In this document: positions 7,862 to 15,347 of the stretch, piece by piece
Layout: every line of letters begins with the position of its first letter
Numbering within the stretch: the first letter of the stretch is position 1
Source: an uncultured Muribaculaceae bacterium
Lineage (GTDB): Bacteria > Bacteroidota > Bacteroidia > Bacteroidales > Muribaculaceae
Assembly: GCA_910586175.1 (NCBI GenBank)
Contig: CAJUIJ010000022.1
Location: 1-19,233, forward strand
Direction of reading: 5' to 3'
DNA length: 19,233 nt
Translations under genes and position numbers: made by a program
Notes under the pieces: model-generated
Databases searched by the model: none
The model's input: the letters and a program-made list of their open reading frames with translations, nothing else
What the model was told of the DNA's origin: nothing

Positions 7862-10855
7862 ATGAAAACGGTAGACGACAAGATGCTGAGTCGCCTGTAT
7901 CTTAAAGATACAGCGTTTCAGGATCTGATGCAGAAGCGGATATTCAATATTTTGCTGATAGCCACTCCTTATGATGCATTCATGCTGGAGGAGGACGGGC
8001 GTGTTGAAGAACAGGTCTACAACGAATATGTGGCGCTGAATTTGAGTTCGGCGCCACGTTTCGTAAAAGTGGCCAATTACGAGGAGGCCTACAAAGAGCT
8101 TGCAGGCAAGAGTTATGACCTTATAATCGCGATGCCCGGCGTGGATGTGAGCGAGACATTTCGTGAGGCTGTCAAGATAGATGAGCTATATCCGCAGATA
8201 CCGTTTGTGGTGCTGACCCCGTTCAGCAACGAAGTGCGCCGCCGCATAGCCAACGAAGACCTCCGTGGTGTGGATTATGTGTTTTCGTGGCTCGGCAACG
8301 TGGACCTGATTGTGGCGATCATCAAGCTCATCGAAGACAAGATGAATGCCGATTATGACCTCAACGAAGTCGGGGTGCAGGCCATACTCTTTGTGGAGGA
8401 TTCGATACGTTTTGTCAGTTCGATACTTCCTCATCTCTTCAAGTTCATGCTCAAGCAGAGCATGGAGTTCTCGACCGAGGCCCTCAATGAGCATGAGACC
8501 CGAAACCGTATGCGCGGGCGCAGCAAGGTGCTGTTTGCACGCGACTATGAAGAGGCAAAGGCTCTGATAGACCGTTACGGCGACAACATCATGGCGCTTG
8601 TCACCGACGGACGATTCCCGGACCGGCATGGGGCTGAGAAAGACCCGGAGGGAGGCTTCAAGGTGGCTGAATATCTGCGCGAGCGGCGCCCGTACACTCC
8701 TGTGATTATGGAGAGTGCGGAGACCGAGAACCGCGAGAAAGCAGAGAAAGCCGGATTTACTTTTCTTGACAAGAACTCCAAGACACTCCCAATCGACCTG
8801 CGCAAGGCAGTGTCGAAAGTGTTGGGCTTCGGCGACTTCGTGGTGAAATATCCGGGCAGCGGGCGCGAACTTATGCGTATCCGCAATCTCAAGGAGTTGC
8901 AGCATAAGATATTCGATATACCGGATGACCTGCTCTATGCGTATTGCAGCAACAACGACATAAGCCGCTGGCTATATTCAAGGGCACTATTCCCTGTGGC
9001 CGATGTGCTGGAGCAGTTCAAGTTTACCGACATAACGGATGCCCCTAAAGTGCGCAAGTTGGTGTTTGAGGCCATAGTGCGCTATCGCCGCATGAAAAAC
9101 CGTGGCGTCGTGGCCGAATTTCATAAAGATATATATGATGACTACAGCAACTTCGCGCGACTCGGTCAAGGCTCGATGGGAGGAAAAGGGCGGGGCTTGG
9201 CATTTATCGACCAGATAATCAAGCGTCATCCCGAATGTGAGGACTTCGATGGTGTGCAGATTACGATTCCGCATACGCTGGTGATATGCACTGACGTGTT
9301 TGATGAATTTATGGATCGCAACGGCCTCTACCCGCTGGCGCTCTCCGATGCCCCTGACGACGAGATATTGCGCTGCTTCCTCGAAGCTGAGTTCCCTGAT
9401 AATGTGCGGGGTGACTTGGAGGCATTTTTCAATGTGGTGAAAGGCCCTATGGCCGTGAGGAGCTCGTCGCTCATCGAAGACTCGCACTATCAACCCTTCG
9501 CCGGAATCTACAGCACCTATATGGTGCCGTTCGGCACAGACCGGGAGGCCCGTATCAACATGCTCTGCGATGCCGTAAAGGCAGTGTACGCATCGGTGTT
9601 CTATAAAGACTCCAAAGCCTACATGAATGCCACGAGCAATGTCATAGACCAGGAGAAGATGGCTGTGATATTGCAGGGACTTGTGGGCAGGGAGCATGAC
9701 GGTTACTTCTATCCCAATTTCTCGGGTGTGGGCAGGTCACTCAATTACTATCCCGTAGGCGACGAGAAGAGCGAAGAGGGGATGGCTGAGGTGGCTGTAG
9801 GCCTGGGCTCTTATATCGTGGATGGAGGCAAATCGCTCCGCTTTTCGCCGTCGCATCCCGACAAAGTGCTACAGACTTCCACGCTTGAGCTTGCGCTGCG
9901 AGACACACAGACCATGCTCAATGCACTTCCCCTCTCAGGCATGGCAGGGTTTAACCCCACCACCAAGGATACCTTCAACATAAAGCAGCTTCCGGTGGCC
10001 GATGCCTTCAAGAGCGGTGCGCTTAAATATCTCGTGTCGACATTCGATGTGAATGACCGGGTGATTCGCGACAACGAGATAGGCCCGGGCCGTAAGGTGG
10101 TGACCTTTGCCAATGTGTTGAAACATGACAAATTTCCATTGGCTCCGATAGTAGACTTCATGCTCCGCACGGGGGCTTATGAGATGGGGCGTCCGGTAGA
10201 GATAGAATTTGCGGGCGACATACTTCCGAAACCCGATGAGGATGGGCGCAAAGGCACTATATACTGGCTTCAGATTCGTCCGATAGTAGACCAAAAGGAG
10301 ATGCTTGACGATAACATCACAGAAGAGACAGGCGATGATGTGCTGTTGCGTTCGGATTCGGCTCTCGGTCATGGTCTGATGGATGGTGTAAGCTATGTGG
10401 TTTATGTTAAGCCGGAGACATTCGACAGCTTGAAGACTCGCGACATAGCAGAAGAGATAGGGCGCATCAACGAGGAGATGACCGCTAAGGATAAACCCTA
10501 TGTGCTGATTGGTCCCGGACGTTGGGGCACTTCAGACCCATCGTTGGGAGTGCCCGTGCGGTGGGCTCAGATAGCAGGTGCGCGAGTCATCGTGGAGTGC
10601 GCTTTGCCCGGTTATCGTATCGAGCCGAGCCAAGGCACGCACTTCTTCCAGAACCTTACATCGTTTGGCACAGGTTACTTCACCGTTGACGAGGCGCATG
10701 GCAACGGCTTTATCGACAGCGAGCGGCTTGACAGCATGCCGGCCGTATACGAGAGCGAGCATGTGAGAATGGTGAAATTTGATACTCCACTCACCATAGC
10801 TGTAAATGGACGTAAATCAAAGGGAATCGTTAAAATTTTGAATTTTGAATTTTGA
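7862..10855 (+). CDS. Two receiver-like domains fused to a PEP-synthase/PPDK-type ATP-grasp domain
   Basis: The protein has 997 aa. Residues about 28-160 form a degenerate receiver-like domain: the acceptor position reads YDLIIAMPG, without the usual Asp. Residues about 173-320 form a second receiver with the canonical set: FVEDS (E179, D180), phosphoacceptor D249 in LVTDG, S285 and K304. After a helical linker comes the PPDK N-terminal nucleotide-binding domain. It has the glycine loop GQGSMGGKGRG (435-445), AVRSSSLIED (531-540), and the closing metal-binding strand with YWLQIRPIV (801-809). True PEP synthases continue into a swivelling phosphohistidine domain and a PEP barrel; here instead is a roughly 190-residue tail with GPGRWGT (884-890) and GVPVRWAQIAGA. 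It is often labelled phosphoenolpyruvate synthase, but that reaction is unlikely. The last residues and the stop codon lie in an AT-rich heptamer repeat. Confidence 0.82.
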   Translation: MKTVDDKMLSRLYLKDTAFQDLMQKRIFNILLIATPYDAFMLEEDGRVEEQVYNEYVALNLSSAPRFVKVANYEEAYKELAGKSYDLIIAMPGVDVSETFREAVKIDELYPQIPFVVLTPFSNEVRRRIANEDLRGVDYVFSWLGNVDLIVAIIKLIEDKMNADYDLNEVGVQAILFVEDSIRFVSSILPHLFKFMLKQSMEFSTEALNEHETRNRMRGRSKVLFARDYEEAKALIDRYGDNIMALVTDGRFPDRHGAEKDPEGGFKVAEYLRERRPYTPVIMESAETENREKAEKAGFTFLDKNSKTLPIDLRKAVSKVLGFGDFVVKYPGSGRELMRIRNLKELQHKIFDIPDDLLYAYCSNNDISRWLYSRALFPVADVLEQFKFTDITDAPKVRKLVFEAIVRYRRMKNRGVVAEFHKDIYDDYSNFARLGQGSMGGKGRGLAFIDQIIKRHPECEDFDGVQITIPHTLVICTDVFDEFMDRNGLYPLALSDAPDDEILRCFLEAEFPDNVRGDLEAFFNVVKGPMAVRSSSLIEDSHYQPFAGIYSTYMVPFGTDREARINMLCDAVKAVYASVFYKDSKAYMNATSNVIDQEKMAVILQGLVGREHDGYFYPNFSGVGRSLNYYPVGDEKSEEGMAEVAVGLGSYIVDGGKSLRFSPSHPDKVLQTSTLELALRDTQTMLNALPLSGMAGFNPTTKDTFNIKQLPVADAFKSGALKYLVSTFDVNDRVIRDNEIGPGRKVVTFANVLKHDKFPLAPIVDFMLRTGAYEMGRPVEIEFAGDILPKPDEDGRKGTIYWLQIRPIVDQKEMLDDNITEETGDDVLLRSDSALGHGLMDGVSYVVYVKPETFDSLKTRDIAEEIGRINEEMTAKDKPYVLIGPGRWGTSDPSLGVPVRWAQIAGARVIVECALPGYRIEPSQGTHFFQNLTSFGTGYFTVDEAHGNGFIDSERLDSMPAVYESEHVRMVKFDTPLTIAVNGRKSKGIVKILNFEF

Positions 10856-10927
10856 ATTTTTGATTTTATGATTTTATGGAATTGGGCCGGCAACAATTCA
10901 AAATTCAAAATTCAAAATTCAAAATTC
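10835..10927. repeat. Inverted arrays of a 7-bp AT-rich repeat
   Basis: The left arm (about 10835-10860) is made of ATTTTGA-type heptamers. The right arm (10895-10927) is about 4.5 copies of the reverse-complement heptamer ATTCAAA. Between them lies a 34-nt spacer containing TTGGGCCGG. The arms can pair over more than 20 bp. The left arm overlaps the final codons and TGA of the 997-aa gene. The right arm ends 11 nt before the next ATG. It may act as a terminator-like hairpin or mRNA 3'-end stabiliser, though no clean U-tract follows it. Confidence 0.75.
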
Positions 10928-10938
10928 TAAATTAAAAA

Positions 10939-11538
10939 ATGGGTTATTCAGCTTGGAAAATATGGTTTCATCCTCAACTTACGCAGCAAGTTATGGCAGA
11001 TATTGAGGCTCAGATGGAGGCTGATCATGCTGAACTTGAGGCTCTGCGCGTCAAGCATCAGGAGCGTGCCTGCGAACTCTCTGAGGTGAAGGGGCGGCTT
11101 GCAGTGTTGGAGAAGGAGAACGACGGGCTGCGCCGTGAACTTGAGGATATGACAGCTCGCGAATCAGACTGCAAGCGTGAACTTGCCGAGATGGTGGCAT
11201 CGCTCGAGGCTACAGGGGCCGAGAATGTAAGCTTGCGGGCGCGCTTGAAGGAGCAGGCAGAGGCCGAAGACCTGCTTCGTGAAGTCGATGAGAAGATGCG
11301 GGGTGTGGCAGATATGCGTGCTGCATACGAAAAGAGAATAACCAGACTCCGAGACGAGATAGTAAGATTAAAAAAGGCTTCCGGATCTGAGAATCCGGAA
11401 GCCAATGAATTGCGTGAGATAGATATGCGAGGCCCGGCCATATATCCGTGGGAAAGGAAGCCCGAGGCCAAGGAGCCTGAAGATGAGAAGCCGAAGCGCA
11501 AGACGAAAGATGACGGCGACTGGCTTGAACTTCTCTAA
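10939..11538 (+). CDS. Hypothetical coiled-coil protein
   Basis: The 199-aa protein is not a family I recognise. After a short aromatic N-terminus (MGYSAWKIWFHPQ), residues about 20-145 are a near-uninterrupted charged helix with heptad-like Leu/Ala spacing, strongly predicting a coiled coil. The last 50 residues are a Pro/Lys/Glu-rich disordered tail ending in DWLELL. There is no signal peptide or membrane span, so it is probably cytoplasmic. The ATG at 10939 lies 11 nt after the AT-rich repeat, and no promoter motif is visible in the gap, so it may be read through from the 997-aa gene. Codons for about residues 146-155 coincide with a strong terminator hairpin for the opposite strand. A structural or scaffolding role is only a guess. 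Confidence 0.7.
   Translation: MGYSAWKIWFHPQLTQQVMADIEAQMEADHAELEALRVKHQERACELSEVKGRLAVLEKENDGLRRELEDMTARESDCKRELAEMVASLEATGAENVSLRARLKEQAEAEDLLREVDEKMRGVADMRAAYEKRITRLRDEIVRLKKASGSENPEANELREIDMRGPAIYPWERKPEAKEPEDEKPKRKTKDDGDWLELL
11370..11403 (-). terminator. Intrinsic terminator for miaB, antisense inside the coiled-coil gene
   Basis: On the - strand, GGCTTCCGGAT pairs perfectly with ATCCGGAAGCC (11 bp, 6-nt loop, 11376-11403) and is followed directly by six T (11375-11370). This is a textbook rho-independent terminator. On the + strand the hairpin has A residues before it and no T-run after it. It lies about 180 nt past the miaB stop, so miaB mRNA would overlap the 3' end of the coiled-coil mRNA in antisense. 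Confidence 0.75.
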
Positions 11539-11578
11539 TTATTGTAGAACCTCAATTATTGTAGAACCTTCCAATAAT
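11537..11578. repeat. 16-bp direct repeat with a small hairpin between convergent genes
   Basis: AATTATTGTAGAACCT occurs at 11537-11552 and again at 11554-11569. The second copy's ATTATTG (11555-11561) can pair with CAATAAT (11572-11578) over a 10-nt loop. The repeat fills the whole gap between the stop codons of the coiled-coil gene and miaB. The 7-bp AU stem has no T-run, so it is at best a weak terminator. Confidence 0.55.
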
Positions 11579-11579
11579 A

Positions 11580-12974
11580 TTATTCCAGCACCTCTGCGCG
11601 GAGAGTGGCAGAAGAGGCATCAGTGATCCGCACACGCACGAAGTCGCCCGGCTTTGTGTTGCCTTTAGGGAAGACAGCCACCTTATTCTGAGAAGTTCGA
11701 CCGAAGAACTCCATCGGGTCGCGTTTGCTCGGACCCTCCACGAGCACCTCGAACTCCTTGCCTATGTCTCGGCGGTTGCTCTCGAGCGAGAGTTCATTCT
11801 GGAGAGCTATCATGCGGTTGAGGCGGTCTATCTTTACCTCTTCAGGCACATTGTCGGGCATCTCGCGCGATGCGAGGGTGCCGGGACGTTCTGAATATTT
11901 GAACATGAAAGCGGAGTCGAAGCCGGCTTCGCGCATCAGCGAGAGGGTCTGTTGGAAATCCTCTTCCGACTCATTGTGGAAGCCTGTGAACATGTCGGTA
12001 GATAGACCGGCATCGGGCAAGATGCGCCTTATGGCAGCCACACGGTCGAGATACCATTGACGGGTATACTTGCGGTTCATGTCCTTGAGCACGGAGTCGC
12101 TGCCACTCTGCACGGGCAGGTGAATGTGGCGGGCGAGGTTGGGGTGGCTTGCGATAACCTCCAAGGTGCGGTCAGACATATCCTTGGGGTGAGACGTGGT
12201 GAACCGGATGCGCATGTCGGGAGCGGCCTCTGCCACCATGGCGAGCAGGTCGGGAAACTCCACGGACTCACCTGTCTGCGGGTCGCTCCAGCGATAGCTG
12301 TTTACGTTCTGACCGAGCAGTGAAGCCTCCTTGAAGCCACGGGCACGCAGGTCGGCGAGCTCGCGCAGTATGCTTTGCGGTTCGCGGGAGCGTTCGCGGC
12401 CACGGGTGTAAGGCACGATGCAATAAGAGCAGAAATTGTTGCAACCGCGCATTATGGAGATGAAACCCGCCACAGGGCCGGCACCGCCGAGACGATGTGG
12501 CACCACGTCGCGATAAGTCTCCGTGACAGAGAGGTCGATGTTGATTGCCGGCTGGCCGGTCTCGGCAGCCGCCACAAGATTTGGAAGATCGAGATAGGCA
12601 TCAGGCCCAGCCACAATGTCGACGCCATGCTTGTCGATAAGCTCATTCTTAAGGCGTTCGGCCATACAGCCGATCACGGCTATGATGATGTTGCGTCCGA
12701 GTTTGCGGCGCATTGCATTCCAATAGTTGAGACGGCCGTAAATCTTCTGCTCGGCATTGTCGCGTATTGAGCAAGTGTTGATTAAGACTGCGGCGGCTTC
12801 AGAGTCAATATCGGTGGGTTCGTATCCGGCGAGCGACATCATGGCCGCAGCCACTTCAGAATCAGCCACATTCATCTGACAGCCATAAGTTTCGATGCGC
12901 ACTTTTTTGGAAAGTGTGCAATTTTTTTCGTTATCGGGCAAAAAAAATGGTCCGTTTGTTGGTTTTGATTGCAT
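11580..12974 (-). CDS. miaB: tRNA-2-methylthio-N6-dimethylallyladenosine synthase MiaB
   Basis: A radical-SAM methylthiotransferase that adds a methylthio group to N6-isopentenyladenosine-37 of tRNAs reading UNN codons. Counted from the upstream ATG at 13004, the N-terminal domain has cluster-binding cysteines C42 (YGCQMN), C78 (NTCSIR) and C113 (GCMAER). The radical-SAM CxxxCxxC is C188/C192/C195 in RGCNNFCSYCIVPYTRGRERS, and a C-terminal TRAM domain ends the protein. All motifs are intact and the length is normal. The RGRERS signature and the lack of MtaB- or RimO-type features favour MiaB. I start it at 12974 (464 aa) because the promoter's -7 element lies at 13000-12993, leaving the ATG at 13004 upstream of the predicted transcription start. 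It is divergent from the CoA transferase and convergent with the coiled-coil gene. Confidence 0.93.
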   Translation of the reverse strand: MQSKPTNGPFFLPDNEKNCTLSKKVRIETYGCQMNVADSEVAAAMMSLAGYEPTDIDSEAAAVLINTCSIRDNAEQKIYGRLNYWNAMRRKLGRNIIIAVIGCMAERLKNELIDKHGVDIVAGPDAYLDLPNLVAAAETGQPAINIDLSVTETYRDVVPHRLGGAGPVAGFISIMRGCNNFCSYCIVPYTRGRERSREPQSILRELADLRARGFKEASLLGQNVNSYRWSDPQTGESVEFPDLLAMVAEAAPDMRIRFTTSHPKDMSDRTLEVIASHPNLARHIHLPVQSGSDSVLKDMNRKYTRQWYLDRVAAIRRILPDAGLSTDMFTGFHNESEEDFQQTLSLMREAGFDSAFMFKYSERPGTLASREMPDNVPEEVKIDRLNRMIALQNELSLESNRRDIGKEFEVLVEGPSKRDPMEFFGRTSQNKVAVFPKGNTKPGDFVRVRITDASSATLRAEVLE

Positions 12975-12990
12975 AAAATTATTAATTTTG
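12959..12990 (+). promoter_or_regulatory. Promoter for the CoA transferase gene
   Basis: TTG at 12959-12961 is followed after 21 nt by TAATTTTG at 12983-12990, fitting the Bacteroidota consensus with a slightly long spacer. Start of transcription would be near 12996, about 28 nt before the ATG at 13024. The -7 element is separated by only two bases from the opposing -7 element of miaB. Confidence 0.55.
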
Positions 12991-12992
12991 TG

Positions 12993-13024
12993 CAAAGTTA
13001 CCATTTAAATCTAAACGTTACAAA
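12993..13024 (-). promoter_or_regulatory. Promoter for miaB
   Basis: On the - strand, TTTG (13024-13021) is followed after exactly 20 nt by TAACTTTG (13000-12993), a full match to the Bacteroidota consensus. Transcription would begin near 12988, with about 14 nt of leader before the ATG at 12974. The -33 element overlaps the start codon of the divergent CoA transferase gene. Confidence 0.7.
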
Positions 13025-14529
13025 TGAGCATTCCATTTATTACACCCCAGGAAGCTGCAGAAGTGATAAATAATGGCGATACTGTCGCCACATCGGGCTT
13101 CACAGCTTCAGGAACGCCAAAGGTAGTAACGGTGGCGTTGGCAGAAAAGGCCAAGGCCCTCCATGAAAAAGGCGAACCTTTCAAAGTGAACTTATTTACG
13201 GGCGCATCGACCAACGATCATGTCGACGGAGAGCTTGCCCGTGCGGATGCGGTGAATTTCCGTGTGCCCTATCAGAGCCACAAGGATAGCCGCAAGTCGC
13301 TCAATGCAGAGGGCGGGATAGAATATTCCGATCTTCATCTGAGTCATCTGAGTCAGGACATGCGTTACGGATTCTACGGTGATGTTGATGTTGCGATAAT
13401 CGAGGCTACGGAGATGAGTCCCAACGGCGAGGTGATACTCGGTGCCGGTATGGGCATGACCCCCACCATCGCGCAGATGGCCAAGAAGGTTATCATAGAG
13501 TACAGCAGCTACTATCACAACAGTTTCCGTGGTTTCCACGACAATTATATACCGGCTGATCCTCCGCATCGTCGCGAGATACCTATCTACAAGCCTAACG
13601 ACCGCATCGGGTCACCCATATTGAAGATAGATCCGGCCAAGATAGTCGGTGTGGTGCCTTCCAATGCATCGGAGAGCATAGCACCCTTCACTGCCCCTGA
13701 TGAGCTTACATCGCAGATTGGCCACAATATCACGCAGTTCCTGGTGAACGAATTGCGTGCCGGCAGAATTCCCAAGGAGTTCCTTCCCATACAGTCGGGC
13801 GTAGGCAATGTGGCTAATGCAGTGCTTTACGGACTTGGCGAGAGCGCGGATATTCCGGAATTCGTGATGTATACTGAGGTGATTCAGGATGCTGTGATGA
13901 AGCTGATGGAAGAGGGCAAGTGTAAGTTTGCCTCTACATGTGCGTTGACATTCAGCGACGACGCAATGCTTCGCTTCATGGACAACATTGACTTCTTCCG
14001 CGACAAGGTGGTGATGCGTCCGGGCGAGATTTCGAACCATCCTGAGGTGGTGCGCCGACTCGGTCTGATAGCCATGAACACTGCACTTGAGGCTGACATC
14101 TTCGGTAATGTGAACTCCACACATGTGCTCGGCACAAAGATGATGAACGGCATCGGTGGTTCGGCCGACTTCAGCCGCAACGCTTACCTGTCGATATTCA
14201 GCTGTCCCTCTATCCAGAAGGGAGGCAAGATTTCGACATTCGTGCCGATGGTGTCTCACCTCGACCATAGCGAGCACTCCGTCAAGATATTGGCAACAGA
14301 GCAAGGAGTCGCTGACTTGCGAGGCAAGAGCCCGCGTCAGAAGGCAGAGACCATCATCGAGAACTGCGTGCATCCGATGTACAAGCAGCTGATGTGGGAC
14401 TACCTGAAGCTTGCCAACAAGAACGGCGGTCACACGCCGCACTATCTGCCGGCAGCCTTCGCACTGCACCAGGCCTTCATGGAGACCGGCGACATGCTCA
14501 ACGCAGACTTCGCGAAATTCGGAGTATAA
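13024..14529 (+). CDS. Acetyl-CoA hydrolase/transferase family protein (probable succinate:acetate CoA-transferase)
   Basis: The 501-aa protein is full length for the Cat1/Ach1/AarC class of CoA-transferases. It moves CoA between succinyl-CoA or propionyl-CoA and acetate or succinate through a glutamyl-CoA thioester. The likely catalytic Glu is E285 in VMYTEVIQDA. Other conserved segments are QSGVGNVANAVLYGLG (257-272), GAGMGMTP (140-147) and the NSTHVLGTKMMNGIGGS run in the second lobe. No signal peptide is seen, so it is cytosolic. In Bacteroidales such an enzyme fits the succinate-propionate fermentation pathway, recycling CoA from propionyl-CoA or acetyl-CoA. Exact acyl specificity cannot be read from the sequence; an acetyl-CoA hydrolase label is the alternative. 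It is monocistronic: its own promoter lies upstream and a strong terminator begins 19 nt after the stop. Confidence 0.9.
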   Translation: MSIPFITPQEAAEVINNGDTVATSGFTASGTPKVVTVALAEKAKALHEKGEPFKVNLFTGASTNDHVDGELARADAVNFRVPYQSHKDSRKSLNAEGGIEYSDLHLSHLSQDMRYGFYGDVDVAIIEATEMSPNGEVILGAGMGMTPTIAQMAKKVIIEYSSYYHNSFRGFHDNYIPADPPHRREIPIYKPNDRIGSPILKIDPAKIVGVVPSNASESIAPFTAPDELTSQIGHNITQFLVNELRAGRIPKEFLPIQSGVGNVANAVLYGLGESADIPEFVMYTEVIQDAVMKLMEEGKCKFASTCALTFSDDAMLRFMDNIDFFRDKVVMRPGEISNHPEVVRRLGLIAMNTALEADIFGNVNSTHVLGTKMMNGIGGSADFSRNAYLSIFSCPSIQKGGKISTFVPMVSHLDHSEHSVKILATEQGVADLRGKSPRQKAETIIENCVHPMYKQLMWDYLKLANKNGGHTPHYLPAAFALHQAFMETGDMLNADFAKFGV

Positions 14530-14547
14530 CCCCGAATATCACATAAA

Positions 14548-14585
14548 CCAAAAAAGTCGAACCATCATTGGTTCGACTTTTTTGG
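14548..14585. terminator. Strong bidirectional intrinsic terminator
   Basis: A perfect 17-bp stem (14548-14564 with 14569-14585) closes on a TCAT loop. Its core is GTCGAACCA/TGGTTCGAC, with an A-run on the left and a T-run on the right. Each strand therefore reads as hairpin plus U-tract. It ends the CoA transferase transcript and could also stop - strand transcription from the small membrane protein gene. Confidence 0.88.
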
Positions 14586-14701
14586 TGTTCGCCCGACATG
14601 GGCATAATCGGACGAGTGAAAATCAAGGTGCGCCCTGATAGTGGGATTGCATAATTCTTTAACGACTTCTGGATATCCCCCAACCGTGGTGATAGAAAAA
14701 A

Positions 14702-14968
14702 TCAGAAGTAGCTATGTAGGCGCCATACAATGTACATTGCAATAACTAATGTAAAGGCCAGAAGTCCCCAACATTTATTCTTGATATATACAATTGCAAA
14801 AGCTACTATAGGAATCATTAAAGCTGCCAATAAGTAGGGCATTACCCAATTTTCGCTATTCAATTTTAGGTCGAAAATCAAGTCGAGAGGCAATATTAAC
14901 GCAACCAATATTCCCGGTGCCAGCAACCAGTTGAGTTTGCGTTCTGTTTCCTTATCTAATCTTTTCAT
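14702..14968 (-). CDS. Small hypothetical membrane protein with three predicted spans
   Basis: The 88-aa protein is one I do not recognise. A charged N-terminus (MKRLDKETERK) is followed by hydrophobic segments at about 13-33, 41-62 and 66-84, giving a compact three-span inner-membrane protein. The charged N-terminus favours an N-in orientation. A well-formed promoter lies upstream at 15089-15058 on the same strand, giving a leader of about 80 nt and supporting expression. It stands alone between a terminator and a non-coding gap, in DNA visibly richer in A and T than the conserved genes on either side, consistent with an accessory gene. Confidence 0.65.
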   Translation of the reverse strand: MKRLDKETERKLNWLLAPGILVALILPLDLIFDLKLNSENWVMPYLLAALMIPIVAFAIVYIKNKCWGLLAFTLVIAMYIVWRLHSYF

Positions 14969-15057
14969 TAAATGATACTAAATGTCGTTATTTTTTATGC
15001 TTGTCGCAATTTTTAGAAAGTTTTACCAGTGAAGTGATAAAATCGATTTTATATTTG

Positions 15058-15089
15058 CAAAAGTAGTTAAAAATTATAAAATATGCAAA
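15058..15089 (-). promoter_or_regulatory. Promoter for the small membrane protein
   Basis: On the - strand, TTTG (15089-15086) is followed after exactly 20 nt by TACTTTTG (15065-15058), a full consensus match. Transcription would start near 15052, about 83 nt before the ATG at 14968. Directly abutting on the + strand is TATATTTG (15050-15057), forming a symmetric TAnnTTTG-CAAAnnTA core. Confidence 0.6.
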
Positions 15090-15347
15090 AAATACTACAA
15101 AAAAGGCTATTTTTGTTTAAATGTGCTAAATTTTTGGCAACAATATTTGAGTTTGCTGAATAATCTGTGCCCTGCTGAATTTCAATAAAATAAGCAGTAT
15201 AAATATAAGGATTAACTAATAAACGTGAACTTATTGTTAAAAGAAGATTGCGGACACGATAATCACATAATTGAGCAGCTCATGTTGATGGTTCTAAGAA
15301 GCTGCGGCTTCGCCCGTTTTGGTTGCGATGGTTGTAGAGATTGGTGA
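15090..15347. other. Non-coding AT-rich intergenic stretch
   Basis: I find no convincing gene, tRNA or terminator here. The left part is A/T-rich. An isolated TATTTTTG (15108-15115) has no -33 partner. A small GAAGC/GCTTC hairpin lies near 15298-15312. It may be leftover accessory DNA or the long leader of a + strand transcript. Confidence 0.4.

Noticed and set aside
8186..8905. Open frame on the - strand (239 codons) inside the receiver/ATP-grasp gene, and a similar one at 8987-9697
   Set aside because: Both are shadows of the sense gene with a His/Arg-rich composition and no family resemblance or promoter.
13612..14469. Long open frame (285 codons) on the - strand inside the CoA transferase gene
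   Set aside because: It is antisense to a well-conserved full-length gene. Its peptide is rich in His, Cys, Leu and Arg, as expected from reading GC-rich coding DNA backwards, and shows no recognisable motif.
14548..14600. Possible tRNA T-arm (GGTTCGA) near 14570
   Set aside because: No acceptor stem, anticodon arm or CCA-proximal structure surrounds it; the bases belong to the terminator hairpin.
14498..14683. Short - strand frame whose peptide resembles one read from the + strand over the same place (KSRT...GSTFLV)
   Set aside because: The resemblance is created by the perfect terminator palindrome at 14548-14585, which reads the same on both strands; it is not a duplicated gene.
15108..15115. 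TATTTTTG as a further + strand promoter in the non-coding gap
   Set aside because: It matches only the -7 half. The DNA 20 nt upstream has no TTG, and AT-rich sequence gives such matches by chance.
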